Of a stretch of DNA of 64,000 nt, positions 24,452 to 36,468 are shown one piece after another (position 1 is the stretch's first letter; the number at the start of each line of letters is the position of its first letter). The position numbers and the translations under genes are program-made. A model generated the notes under the pieces. That model was not told where the DNA came from and searched no databases. It saw only the letters and a program-made list of their open reading frames with translations. The DNA comes from Omphiscola glabra (lineage: Eukaryota; Mollusca; Gastropoda; Lymnaeidae): assembly GCA_964017045.1 (NCBI GenBank), contig OZ024798.1, positions 27,003,847 to 27,067,846 of the forward strand, written 5' to 3'.

Positions 24452-24560
24452 CTATAGGGTGTTGAAGTAGGCGTACCATTGGGGATTGAAGTAGGCGTAC
24501 CATTGGGGATTTAAGTAGGCGATTCTAAAGAATATTGAGGTAGGATATACTATAGGATTC
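24452..24560. repeat. About 25-bp array, right part, split by hAT element
   Basis: Units ttgaagtaggcgtaccattg with ggg spacer continue the array interrupted at 22400. Confidence 0.7.
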
Positions 24561-24611
24561 ATTTATCAGTATAGCTTTCACACATCTAGGACATGTGTTT
24601 GTGGCGTTCAC

Positions 24612-24803
24612 CAGCGCTTCTCAAAACGTTGCGTGTTACGAACCAGCAGGAATATTGCCAGAGATCACAAAGAAAAGGTCTCCGAGTTTGGATTATTTCG
24701 TTTATTTTTTATCGTCACACATTTTTTACCTTTTATAAACCACGGGTAACTGAAATCTGGTAGAAAGGAAACTGATCCGCTGGCTATCAATTGGGAAGCA
24801 CTG
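24612..24803. mobile_element. hAT-type MITE, cagcgcttctcaa family
   Basis: It begins cagcgcttctcaaaac and ends ttgggaagcactg. The flanks gcgttcac and gcgcaccc match at six of eight bases. Confidence 0.65.
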
Positions 24804-25012
24804 GCGCACCCTGCGAAAAGTTATTACTTGTGGAATAACACAGGTCATTCTTAACGATCTGGATTTAAAAAAGAAAATCGATAGCGCTCCATAATTCTTG
24901 GCCCGTCTTTGCTCCGCTCTTAAGAGGTCACACCAGCTGGTGTTCCTTTAAATCCATAGAACCTTTCTACAGAAGTTTTATTGATGAAATCATAAACTAC
25001 GACCACTAAACA

Positions 25013-25161
25013 CAGCGGCGGATCTAAAAAGGAAATGATGAGGGACACACGTAAAATATGAATTTGTAGTCTTTTGATACAAACATTAATTGCAGAATTT
25101 TAAAAAATGGACACAGTATAATTTGATCCCCCGTTATATCCATATCTGCTTTCTACCGCTG
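25013..25161. mobile_element. Putative hAT-type MITE
   Basis: It starts cagcggcggatc and ends ttctaccgctg. The flanks actaaaca and accaaata match at six of eight bases. Terminal inversion is short, so this is tentative. Confidence 0.45.
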
Positions 25162-25511
25162 ACCAAATAAAATAAATAAAAATGGTAAAAATACCGCAGC
25201 TGCACACCGTTTAAGTTGTTTTCACATGTAGGTCAACATTTACAACTCGTATAAACTATTTACTCCATATCTCACCCATTCGATGTTTCGTGCCGTGTTG
25301 CCTACCTACTCAATCATCCATCTACAACAACACACATACAATGAATTAATGAAATTCAAAAATGGTATTTAGTACGGGACAAGGTCATGGCGTGGGGAAA
25401 ACGATTCTTAACCCTTGGACTTCCTTTATGGTATGGAAGCGCCAACAACGGGTTGTTCTAAGAGTTAGTCGACGTGCGCCCATCATAGTGACGAAGATGA
25501 TAAAAAAAAAT

Positions 25512-26205
25512 TAAGTCACAATGATGAAATAGCTTAGTCACTATGATGAAATAGTTTAGTCACTATGATGAAATAGTTAAGTCACTTTGGTGAAATAGTT
25601 TAGTCACAATGATGAGATAGTTTAGTCACAATGATGAGATAGTTTAATCACTATGATGAAATAGTTTAGTCACTATGATGAAATAGTGTAGTCACTATGA
25701 TGAAATAGTTTAGTCACAATGATGAGATAGTTTAGTCACAGTGATGAGATAGTTTAATCACTATGATGAAATAGTTTAGTCACTATGATGAAATAGTTTA
25801 TTCACTATGAGGAAATAGTTAAGTCACTATGATGAAACGTTTAAGTCACAATGATGAAATAGTTTGGTCACTATGATGAATAGTTTAGTCACAATGATGA
25901 GATAGTTTAGTCACTATGATGAAATAGTTTAGTCACTATGATGAAATAGTTTAGTCACTATGATGATACGGTTAAGCCACTATAATGAAATAGTTTAGTC
26001 ACAATGATGAGATTGTTTAGTCACTATGATGAAATAGTTTAGTCACTATGATGAAACAGTTTAGTCACTATGATGAAATTGTTTAGTCACTATGACGAAA
26101 TAGTTTAATCACTATGATGAAATAGTTTTGTCATTATGATGAAATGGTTTAGTCACTATGATGCAATAGTCTAATCACTATGATGAAATAGTTTAGTCAC
26201 TATGA
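25512..26205. repeat. 22-bp minisatellite, left part, about 32 copies
   Basis: The unit is gtcactatgatgaaatagtt plus ta. The array is interrupted by the fold-back element at 26206 and resumes at 27090. Confidence 0.95.
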
Positions 26206-27089
26206 TGTCGCATAAGAGATGGAATCGGTGGGCCGTCGAGCGCGAGCTCTTAATGCCCCCCTCCCGGCGCCCCCACACAATCTAGCGCACTGAAGGACTT
26301 AACCCGACGCCAGCTCGTGTGGAAGGGCGCCGGGAACCTCCCCCTTGACCTAGGGGAGGCCCGGTCGACCGAGGACGCTGCGTTTAAAGCGTCTGCAGTC
26401 CACTCTCCGTGGGTCTGGACGGCTTTGCTTCCACTCCGGGGGTTGGTGTTGCGTTGCCATTCCCCACCGCCCAGGGAGTCTTTCGGTCGGGACGTTGGTA
26501 GTGGCGGGACGAAACGTAAGCGGCAGCGTCCCCGAGGTGACTTGGGGGCGTCCACATGGGGTTTTGCCTCTTCGTGGCGTGGCAGACTAGTAGGGGGACT
26601 TGTCCACCTGAAGCTCAAAAACCCCGGCCAAACGCATGACTCCCAACGCAACGGGAGCTGCCACTAACATGATTACTAGTTGCTGTTAATGGATATGAGG
26701 CTTGGGTGGCCATCAAAACCCATGCCGATGATTTTAGCTACGCGGCCGTGAGAAAGTCGCTCCTAGGCAACCGTTTCGTCCCGCCACTACCAACGTCCCG
26801 ACCGAAAGACTCCCTGGACGGTGGGGAATGGCAACGCAACATCAACCCCCCGGAGTGGAAGCAAAGCCGTCCTTATCCACAGAGAGTGGACTGCGGACGC
26901 TTTAAACGCAGCGTCCTCGGTCGACCGGGCCTCCCCTAGGTCAAGGGGGAGGTTCCCGGCGCACTTCCGCACGGGCTGGCGTCGGGTTAAGTCCTTCAGT
27001 GCGCTGGACTGTGTGGGGGGGGGGCGCCGGGGGGGGGGGCATTAAGAGCTCGCGCTCGACGGCCCACCGACTCCATCTCTTATGCGACA
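26206..27089. mobile_element. Fold-back element with about 310-bp GC-rich inverted arms
   Basis: The left arm (26206-26516) and right arm (26772-27089) are inverse copies with scattered differences. The outer ends read tgtcgcataagagatgg and ccatctcttatgcgaca, and the inner ends meet at gacgaaacg/cgtttcgtc. A 255-bp centre separates them. GC content is much higher than the surroundings. The element splits the 22-bp array. I cannot find a clear target duplication. Each arm read outward gives an 80-90-codon frame ending at the element's end region; it occurs in both arms only because they are inverse copies, and I do not recognise it. Confidence 0.85.
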
Positions 27090-27310
27090 TTTTCAGTCAC
27101 TATGATGAAATTGTTTAGTCACAATGATGAAATAGTTTAGTCACTATGATGAAATAGTTTAGTCACTATGATGAAATAGTTTAGTTACAATGATGAAATA
27201 GTTAAGTCACTATGATGAAACGGTTAATTCACTATGATGAAATGGTTCAGTCACTATGATTAATAGTTTAGTCACTTTTATGAAATAGTTTAGTCACCAT
27301 GATGAAATAA
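27090..27310. repeat. 22-bp minisatellite, right part, about ten copies
   Basis: This continues the gtcactatgatgaaatagtt array after the fold-back insertion. Confidence 0.93.
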
Positions 27311-27439
27311 TTGGCCAAGTTCTATAAAATCTCATTATGCTATGAAAGTTGATGGAGCCTACATTTGTATTTGAATATTTCCTAAACATTTCTTGCTGCT
27401 TCAGATAAATATTAATAATTGGCCTTAGTATTTCAAAGA

Positions 27440-27735
27440 AAAGGTATGTCTCGGATATGTCAAGTGCTGTCTCGAATATGTCAAGATCTGTCTCGAATAT
27501 GTCAAGATCTGTCTCGGATATGTCAAGATCTATCTCGGATATGTCAAGGGCTGTCTCGGATATGTGAAGGTCTGTCTCGTATATGTCAAGGTTTGTCTCG
27601 GATATCTCAAGATCTGTCTCGGAGATGTCAAGGTCTTTCTCGGATTTCTCAAGATCAATCTTGTATATGTCAAGATCTGTCTCGGATATGCCAAGATCTA
27701 TCTCGGATATGTCAAGGTCTTTCTCGTATATGGCG
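27440..27735. repeat. 21-bp minisatellite, about 14 copies
   Basis: The unit is gatatgtcaagatctgtctc plus g. Long open frames on both strands are periodicity effects. Confidence 0.93.
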
Positions 27736-27796
27736 GATAATTTTAAAGTCAATTTCGGATAATCTTAAGCTCTCAGATTTTTAAGGTCATTCTTAA

Positions 27797-27963
27797 TGTC
27801 TCTCTCTGATATCGTTAGGTCACTCTCTGATATCGTTAGGTCACTCTCGGATATCGTTAGGTCACTCTCTGATATCGTTAGGTCACTCTCTGATATCGTT
27901 AGGTCACTCTCTGATATCGTTAGGTCATTCTCGGATATCGTTAGGTCACTCTCTGATATCGGC
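27797..27963. repeat. 21-bp minisatellite, eight copies
   Basis: The unit is ctgatatcgttaggtcactc plus t. It starts 60 bp after the preceding 21-bp array and shares the same period and the gatat core, so the two may be related. Confidence 0.93.
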
Positions 27964-29351
27964 GGGATAAAAGAATGGTATAGTTAATTGATGACGTCAT
28001 TAAGACAAAACTGGCGGGGAGGTAAGGTTGCACGCCACGGCTCTTGGTGAAGCTAGGTGAACTCACCGGCTAATAACATATTTCAAACAATAGGAGACAA
28101 TCTCACCCTTATGCGTCGTTGCAGATACGCAATAGAATATAACCTCAAACAAAAGTTTTTGAAAAAAAAAATGAAATAATGTAAATGGAAAGAAATCCTT
28201 AGGATTGGTGAACAAAACGGGGGTACAATAAAACTGCCAGATGTGACGCAAGTATCCTTCCCTCTCGCAGATTGTATTTATCTTATCCGACAGGTGGAGA
28301 AGTTCTGTTTTAACGTGTCCCAGTGTTTAAAGGGTCAAGTGAACGAGATTTAATCCGCTTATTTATCATACGGCAATGAGAGATTGTATAAGCTAAGCAG
28401 AGGGAACGCAGTCGGTCTAAGACGTTTTCCTTGTAGTACAGTATTCCTAGTGGTAGACTTCGAGGACGATTGTGACATGTAAGGACTTGGCTTACGTTTT
28501 TCAGTAGGGCTATGCGAACTTATTGACGTGTTGTACCGCAGGACTGTATGAGTTTAACTTACTTGTGTAACAACAGTATGTGAACTTAATTTGCTTGTGT
28601 AGCAGGACTATTCGAAATGTTCATATTGGTAGTATGTTTAATTAATTTTAAGTACATGTGTTGTAATACTATCTTAACTTTATTTGCTCTCGTTTCTACA
28701 TGTCATTGTGATAATTATTTGCTTTGGTTTCTACATGATACTGGGATCAATATGTGATATGGTTTCTTCAGAATATTTTGATATTTTTTTGCTCTGGTTT
28801 GTACAGGATATTGTGATCTTTATTATTTTTATTTGGGGGGGTGGGGTGTTATTAGGACTATTTAAATCAACAAAACCATAATATATCAAGTCGATGTTAA
28901 TAAATAATTTCACCAAACATCCTAAGCTTGACCCTGATTTATAAAATAGCCTCGCACAACTTTGGGCCAAATCTCCAAGGCTGAAAACATTAACTAACTC
29001 GATTTTGAATACGCGACTCCGGAAATGCCATTTCTGCTCTGGGGGATGACGCCAGGTAGTGCAATTTTTTGTCAACACCAACGACGCACAAGGAGTGAAT
29101 ATTCACGTTAGAAATGGAAACGTCCACGTTGGATTTTGGGGTCTAAAACTGTATCGGGCAAGACTCCGGTCGAATACCTTTGATCCTGACTGCACAAGAC
29201 AGCCACCCTTGTGTATCAATGGTTGCACTGAAGACAAGTGTTTGGTACACATTTGAACCAACACGCCGATCCGCTTGGTATCGACCAATGACTGCTGATA
29301 GTAATAGAGGTCAAAGTATCGTCCAAAAAAACCCCAAATAAAAAGCTTTAT
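27964..29351. other. Unique AT-rich DNA without recognised gene
   Basis: Short loose repeats of ttgctctggtttctacat-like sequence occur at 28685-28810 (three diverged copies). I see no exon, domain or element ends. Confidence 0.4.
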
Positions 29352-29512
29352 GCGGACGGCATTCAGTGTCTTGACTGACAAAGGTCTTTGTGGCGTCAGT
29401 GGGTGGAATGCATTCAGTGACTTGACTGACAAAGGTCTTTATGGCGTCAGTGGAGGGAAGGCATTCAGTGACTTGACTGACAAAGGTCTTTATGGCGTCA
29501 GTGGGTGGAAGG
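29352..29512. repeat. 51-bp repeat, three copies
   Basis: The unit contains gcattcagtgacttgactga followed by caaaggtctttatggcgtca. A C run follows at 29514. Confidence 0.9.
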
Positions 29513-29635
29513 GCCCCCCCCCCCAGGACGTAAGCGGATCACGTTTTTGCCCTGGTCAGCAGTGATTCCCAAACGATTTGTTTGACTGGTTAGGAAGCTT
29601 GTTTTTTGTTGTTGTTTTTTTTTTTACATTGTTCA

Positions 29636-30023
29636 AGGATTTGTTGACAGGGAATGGTGACAAGGAATGGTGGCAGACTGACAGGGAATTGTGACAGGGA
29701 ATAGGGGCAGACTGACATTAAATGGTGACAGGGAATTGTGGCAGTCTGACGGGGAATCGTGACAGGGAATGGTGACAAAGAATTGTGGCAGACAGACAGG
29801 GAATGGTGACAGGGAATTGTGGCAGACTGACAGCGAATTGTGACAGGGAATTGTGGCAGACTGACAGGGAATAGTGACAGGGAATTGTGGCAGACTGACA
29901 GGGAATGGTGACAGGTAATTGTTGCAGTCTGACGGGGAATCGTGACAGGGAATGGTGACAAAGAATTGTGGCAGACAGACAGGGAATGGTGACAGGGAAT
30001 TGTAGCAGACTGACAGGGAATGT
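29636..30023. repeat. Composite repeat, gacagggaat/gtggcagact units, about 33 bp
   Basis: Units combine gacagggaatggtgacaggg and aattgtggcagact with insertions. A longer block of about 180 bp is repeated (positions near 29746 and 29930 read the same gtctgacggggaatcgtgac). Confidence 0.9.
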
Positions 30024-31691
30024 GATAAACAAAGCCATCGCGTGGGACCTGCCACCCCTTCGGCTGCAGGGAGCCACTGAAGTTGCGATGCCGAAAAATA
30101 TTCAAACTATCAACGCTGAATGCAGAGGACACGAAACTGAAAAGTGGCAGTGGGCCTCTAAAAGTCACGTGATGGCTCCTGTCATAAGGAATGTTGACAA
30201 GAAACGGAGATTAGCTTTTCTTTTAAAAAATAAAATGTTCGAGAGTTAGAGACACTATTTGTGGGCATGTGACTCGGTCATTGCTGAAAGTAACCGGTCC
30301 ACGGACGCCATCTAAAGAAGCACACTATAATAAAGAGAGAAGTGAAATGATATTAGGGAAACTCTCACTACCCACAATCCCTTGCCCTCCCACAAAAAAA
30401 ATAATTACAAAAAATAAGCACCTGTAGGAGAGTAACCATAGTTTAGGCCTGGTAACCACCGGCATTATACATGGGAGGGTCGGGGGGGGGGGAAGGGGTA
30501 GGCGGGTGGTCCTATTGATCTATAAAATTAGCATGACCCCAACAATCCTAAAGAATTTTTATTTAACTTGAATAAGCAAACGTTGACTCTCCTTTGGTAA
30601 GTGATTTTAAAAGCCACGGTTCTCAAAATGATGTCACCGTTTAGAAAAAAGTTGAAAAATGTAACACTCTCTAATACAGAATCACCCGTAAATTGCGTAC
30701 CAGTATCTGCTGCGAACTAAATCATTCCTGCTGGGCCATCACACCCTTAAGAGTTTGAAAAGCACTGTGTTATGAGATATAGTTGTTGTATTGCTTACAC
30801 TTAAACGCTTCATGTGCGATTACTAATAATTGATATCGGATGAGACCAGCACTTATTGCGCCACCGTGTCTGACTTTGAAATTACTAAGCGTTGCGGCGA
30901 TCGACCCGTCGTTTATTGATCGATGATTTTTATTATCGATTGGCCAATAAGTGAATCGTGTCCAGTACTCTGTATGCTCAACAGTAGAATAACTCCTCCA
31001 CCAATACACATGCCCCAAAAGCTGGTTTAATCGAGGTATATATCTATTAGTGTTCGAAGTGGCCCAACCGGTCGATTTGTGGAAGCCGCCGTAAGAATCA
31101 AAATTAGTGTTTGACGTCACACTAGCACGTGACAGCACATTAGCGCCCCAAAGTACAGCCTTATTAATGTCACATCGGTTTAATTTGTAAATTGTATCAT
31201 CACAGAAAAAAGGGACATTTGTTCGGCTTGACTCTGAGTATCGTGAGGTATCACGTTTCCGATGTGTCTATATGACTTTAATGGTTGACGATGAACTGAA
31301 CCAGCTGGTTGATATGTTGAATCGAATACATAGAGGGTTGAATCGAATACTCGAAGGGTTGAATCGAATACTTGTGTTAGTTTCCATGGATTCAAACCCC
31401 GGTACTAATATCAAACGCCCCCGATATATTGGACTGTCGCGATACAAATTAAGGTGACACGATGAATGGAAAAATATAAATGTCGTATTTATAACACGCA
31501 AGCGAATATACCTGAGATTTACTGGGGAGGGGGTGTAGAGTCCCTGTAATAAATTGATCTTTACAAAATGTGTATATTTGTATGCATATCAATCTCCATT
31601 TTATTGAGTTAGTGATAGACCATGAAAGGAAACAACTAACAACATTAGGGAAAACTTGTAAAAAAAGGGGGTTGGGTGCTTAATGGTTTAT
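30024..31691. other. Unique DNA, no supported gene
   Basis: A G run lies at about 30482. A 122-codon reverse-strand frame at 30770-31138 has no motif I know and no splice or repeat context, so I do not call it. The sequence at 30615-30770 starts ggttctcaaa and ends gaaaagcactg, possibly an old hAT-type MITE. A few 14-bp units (gttgaatcgaatac) lie at 31315-31375. Confidence 0.35.
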
Positions 31692-31865
31692 TTGTCCTGT
31701 GAAAGGATGGCACACAAATGTATTGTCTCCTGTGAGAGGATGGCACACAAATGTATTGTCTCCTGTGAGAGGATGGCACACAAATGTATTGTCTCCTGTG
31801 AGAGGATGGCACACAAATGTATTGTCTCCTGTGAGATGATGGCACACAAATGTATTGTCTCCTGT
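31692..31865. repeat. 33-bp repeat, five copies
   Basis: The unit contains gagaggatggcacacaaatg followed by tattgtctcctgt. The copies are nearly identical and run directly into the next array. Confidence 0.95.
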
Positions 31866-32690
31866 CACCATTATAAAACAATTGTTTCTACAACTACAGT
31901 TTACTGTGAGATGTCACTATTATAAAACAATTGTTTCTACAACTACAGTTTACTGTGAGATGTCACCATTATAAAACAATTGTTTCTACAACTACAGTTT
32001 ACTGTGAGATGTCACTATTATAAAACAATTGTTTCTACAACTACAGTTTACTGTGAGATGTCACTATTATAAAACAATTGATTCTACAACTACAGTTTAC
32101 TGTGAGATGTCACTATTATAAAACAATTGTTTGCTACAACTACAGTTTACTGTGAGATGTCACTATTATAAAACAATTGTTTGCTACAACTACAGTTTAC
32201 TGTGAGATGTCACTATTATAAAACAATTGTTTGCTACAACTACAGTTTACTGTGAGATGTCACTATTATAAAACAATTGTTTGCTACAACTACAGTTTAC
32301 TGTGAGATGTCACTATTATAAAACAATTGTTTGCTACAACTACAGTTTACTGTGAGATGTCACTATTATAAAACAATTGTTTGCTACAACTACAGTTTAC
32401 TGTGAGATGTCACTATTATAAAACAATTGTTTGCTACAACTACAGTTTACTGTGAGATGTCACTATTATAAAACAATTGTTTGCAACAACTACAGTTTAC
32501 TGTGAGATGTCACTATTATAAAACAATTGTTTGCTACAACTACAGTTTACTGTGAGATGTCACTATTATAAAACAATTGTTTGCTACAACTACAGTTTAC
32601 TGTGAGATGTCACTATTATAAAACAATTGTTTGCTACAACTACAGTTTACTGTGAGATGTCACCACTATAGAACAATTGTTTGCTACAAC
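31866..32690. repeat. 49/50-bp minisatellite, about 17 copies
   Basis: The unit contains cactattataaaacaattgt, then a tttctacaac or tttgctacaac part, then tacagtttactgtgagatgt. The first five copies are 49 bp and later ones 50 bp because of an inserted g, showing spread of the longer variant rightwards. The end of the 33-bp array (ctcctgt, caccatt) merges with the first unit. Confidence 0.95.
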
Positions 32691-33355
32691 CATCCTTTCT
32701 TTGTGAAGTCTTGTTTAAATGTTTTGCTTATATATTTTTTGCTTAACTTTCACCACGTCAAATTCCTATTGTATTTCTTTATTATCCATATTAGCCTTTC
32801 ACTACGGCTTTTCAGCCCCTGACTATCAACTCATCCTTCCATCCACAGAAACCACCGCATCGACCTCAAACAACTCTCTAATATTATCCCAGTTTTCTTC
32901 TCAAAATCGATTCTTTTCAAAAAGCTACTCATTATTCGATTACAGTTCTCCCTACCTAACCTTACCCGCTCCCACAACCATTGACCACTGAGCTATCACA
33001 TGAACCAAATCTTCTCCCTAACCTTACCGGCTACAACAACCACTGACCACTGAGCTATCACATGAACCAAATCTTCTCCCTAACCTTACATTAATTTGTT
33101 TCACAATTTAGTACAGTGCGTTGGAAAATAAATTTGCCTAAAATATTAACGTGTGAACTGAAAAAAAGATTAGACCAAATTTCGTCTCCATCAAATTTTC
33201 GTCGATTAATTTTCCGTCGACAAAATTTCTTTCAAACAAATTTCCGGTAACCATCTCAAATATCTATAAAATATGAGCCGCAGTCTTTAGCCCATTATTT
33301 TCCAACCTTTTTGCCCTACGCTCCTCTGAGCTTTAAAAAAATTTCTTATGTCTTC
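32691..33355. other. Unique AT-rich DNA without gene
   Basis: A 40-50-bp segment (accactgagctatcacatga) is repeated once near 32984 and 33048. Nothing else is recognised. Confidence 0.4.
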
Positions 33356-34022
33356 CTAGGTCACCCTATCTAGGTCACCCAGTCTTCCTAGGTCATCCTG
33401 TCTATCTAGGTCACCCTGTCTTCCTAGGTCACCCTGTCTTCCTAGGTCACCCTGTCTTCCTAGGTCACCCTGTATTCCTAACTCACCCTGTCTTCCTAGG
33501 TCACCCTTTTGCCTAGGTCACCCTGTTTTCCTAGGTCACCCTGTCTTCCTAGGCCACCCTGTCTTCCAAGATCACCCTGTTTTCCTAGGTCACCCTGTCT
33601 TCCTAGGTCACCCTGTCTTCCTAGGTCACCCAGTCTTCCTAGGTCACCCTGTCTTCCTAGGTCACCCTGTTTTCCTAGGTCACCCTGTCTTCCTAGGTCA
33701 CCTTGTTTTCCTAGGTCACCCTGTCTTCCTAGGTCACCTTGTTTTCCTAGGTCACCCTGTCTTCCTAGGTCACCCTGTCTTCCTAGGTCACCCTTTCTTC
33801 CTAGGTCACTTTGTTTTCCTAGGTCACTTAGTTTTCCTAGGTCACCCTGTCTTCCTAGGTCACCTTGTTTTCCTAGGTCACCCTGTCTTCCTTGGTTACC
33901 TTGTTTTACTAGGTCGCCCTGTCTTTCTAGGTCACCCTGTCTTCCTAGGTCACCATGTTATCCTAGGTCACCCTGTTTTCCTAGGTCACCCTGATTTCGT
34001 AGGTCACCCTGTTTTCCTAGTG
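33356..34022. repeat. 18-bp minisatellite, about 37 copies
   Basis: The unit is cttcctaggtcaccctgt, with each unit containing the palindrome cctagg. One frame is open for 161 codons of a six-residue repeat; I treat it as a by-product. Confidence 0.95.
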
Positions 34023-34426
34023 GTAGAGATTTAAGTATTTTGAGAAACTGACATGCATTTTTATTTTGACAGGGCAATACCTCCCCCCCCCACCCGAGCC
34101 CCAAATTTCGTGGTTTCCCGATAAGTCTGGGTAACAAAATAAATAGAAACACATATATGATCAGGGATGGTTAATAACAAATGATGTCAACCTTCATTGA
34201 CACAATATATCAGCTCTCACAGTCAGATAAATATTACTTAACGTAATTCTATAATTATCATATTATGAGCATGGTATTTCAATTTCAATTCACCGCAAAA
34301 AATAACATTACTGCTATTCTAATCTATGCAGCTATATCCGGTTTCAATAAATACAACCGCTTCGGCAGACGCCATGAATTTTTTTGACAATTTCTGCATT
34401 AATTCACGATAAAGCCAGTAGTATCT

Positions 34427-34572
34427 TGTTTCTACAACAACACGGTATTATACATGCTGTCAGACGGTGTGCTAACTTCTACAACAACACGGTATTATAC
34501 ATGCTGTCAGACGACGTGCTAACTCCTACAACAACACGTTATTATACAAGCTGTCAGACGGTGTGCTGACAG
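34427..34572. repeat. About 54-bp repeat, three copies
   Basis: The unit contains ctacaacaacacggtattat then acatgctgtcagacggtgtg. Confidence 0.9.
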
Positions 34573-35520
34573 GATCGTTGGAGATGCCACCACACTAACT
34601 GGTTTTAATGGAAATGTGAAAAAATGTATAATGTATAACATGTCATGTATAATAATTTTTGAGATTAATTTAAAGTTTTTATTAAAAAGAACATTTGTTT
34701 TATTGGAAGTGGGAATAATAGTCATTTTTACAGTGAATTAAAATTGATGAGCATTTCTAATTTATAATGATACTAACTGCACCGATTTTCCTAAAACAAA
34801 AATAAAATAGTGTCAGTGCTTTCTTTAACAATCCCAATGAGAATTACGAGTCAAATCTGGACCACAAATTATCGCACAGTTTTGGTGCGTTTTTATAGCC
34901 TCTGAGCTACAAAGAAAATAATAACTATACTATATTAAATTTATTCATAATTTTTAATAATTTAAATTGATTCGATTTCCATAAAATAAAAAAAATGTCG
35001 CTATCATTATTTTTAAAAGAATCCGCATCTACGTCGATTTTCCTACGACCGGATCTAGAAATAGCCAAGGTCATCGCCATTTTGTTGATCCGTTTTCACA
35101 TACCTTGTTTATTTATTTATTTATTTATTGTTTGTTGTAAAATAAATGTATATTTTTTAGCTTAGCCATTGCTAATATCGGCGCGTTTTGAATTTCCATT
35201 TTTAAAAGACTGAAACATGGGGTAGTTTTTTTTATTGAAATAAAATAGTTGGTTATTTCTCCATGACAAAAAAAAGAAGCTTTTCGAATTTCCGATTCTA
35301 AAAATACGGAAAACAGGTGGGTAGTCTTTTTGGGCTCACAAAAATAAATTCCACCTGTTCAAATGCTATGCAAAAAACAACTCGTATTTAGAATCAAAAT
35401 GAACGCCAATGACGTCATGTGTCTTAAGAATTTGTTCCTAATGGATTTTCCCGTTTAGCCATAAATTATTCTACCCACCCCAGGAAATTAGTAGAACACA
35501 GTAAGGTTAAACCTGATAAA
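34573..35520. other. Unique AT-rich DNA without gene
   Basis: No array, element ends or exon-like sequence is visible. Confidence 0.4.
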
Positions 35521-35998
35521 AGGAACGCAACAAAACAACGAACGTGTCGGCAGGAAGCCTTCATCAGCGAACAAACACAAAAACGAATAAAATGAGAATG
35601 TATAAAAAAAATATATATAATATAGCACTTAGCTCAGAAGTAGTATCCAAGAGGGCAGCAAATGATTAGTCACTAATCTAGTCACAATTTCCTATTGTGC
35701 TAACCTGATTACAGTCTCCCCCATTATTACCTTTTTTCTACCCACCCCATTTGCACACAGACCCCCGAGCGCGCCCCCCCCCCCCCTATGAAATGCTTAA
35801 AAATCTGAATTTTTATTTTAGTTATTGTGTTGATACCAGCTTGTCTGGTATCACCTTTGATGTTTATAGGAAGGTGCATTTATGAGACACAAACAAGCTG
35901 TGTTAATAAAACAATAATCCTAATATGTTATGCTTTAATGTTGATTACACAATATACAAATTCTAACGTTTGGGCAAATGCCTTCTTCAGTGCAACAT

Positions 35999-36010
<12 letters not shown>
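35521..36010 (-). mobile_element. Penelope-like element remnants with degenerate hammerhead motifs
   Basis: The reverse strand at about 35545-35580 reads ctgatgaaggcttcctgcc, then gacacgtt; at about 35960-35995 it reads ctgaagaaggcatttgcc, then caaacgtta. Both fit the layout of the type I hammerhead ribozymes in Penelope-like terminal repeats: CUGAUGA, a short AGGC/GCC hairpin, then GAAAC-GUU. Both are mutated at the GAAA box, and the second also at CUGAUGA, so neither is likely active. They have the same orientation and lie about 420 bp apart. The identification rests on these short motifs only. Confidence 0.4.

Positions 36011-36034
<24 letters not shown>
36000..36034. repeat. AT microsatellite
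   Basis: A run of about 14 AT units. Similar AT runs lie near 16536, 18203, 43894-43940 and 47552-47598. Confidence 0.9.
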
Positions 36035-36037
<3 letters not shown>

Positions 36038-36468
36038 TATCATACCTACAAATAAAAGAAAAGAATAGTAATTGGCATAAGATCCTCACCAGTACCTGGC
36101 ATACTCAACGACCAATAACATGAAATGTAAATAGAATTTCAACAGTTGTGTTATATTTTGCGGCGTCCCTTTGAGGAAGACGCTGCTCCACAGGGCTCTG
36201 CAGCGTACATTCTGTGAACCACTGCATAGTAATATTTTCACGCAGGAATCGATTATCTGGCTAATCGATTGTTGTTAGAGTTTTCCTCAGTTGTAAATTG
36301 ATTTACTTCAGAACTTTAATTGATTACTTTCAGCTTATTGGTTGATTCATACATTGGGCCAGCAGCGTGACCACCTGGGAGAGCCAAGCGAGCCACACGA
36401 CCCAAGTAACATAGGCGAGCCACAGAGAGTTCTGTAAACACCGAGCTACAGTGTACAGAGGCGCTGGT

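Noticed and set aside
26250..27045. Frames of 60-133 codons with similar peptides on both strands
   Set aside because: They arise because the fold-back arms are inverse copies; GC-rich DNA has few stops. I do not recognise the peptide.
30770..31138. 122-codon reverse-strand frame
   Set aside because: It has no recognisable motif, no array explanation and no splice signals that extend it; I keep it as an unexplained frame, not a gene.
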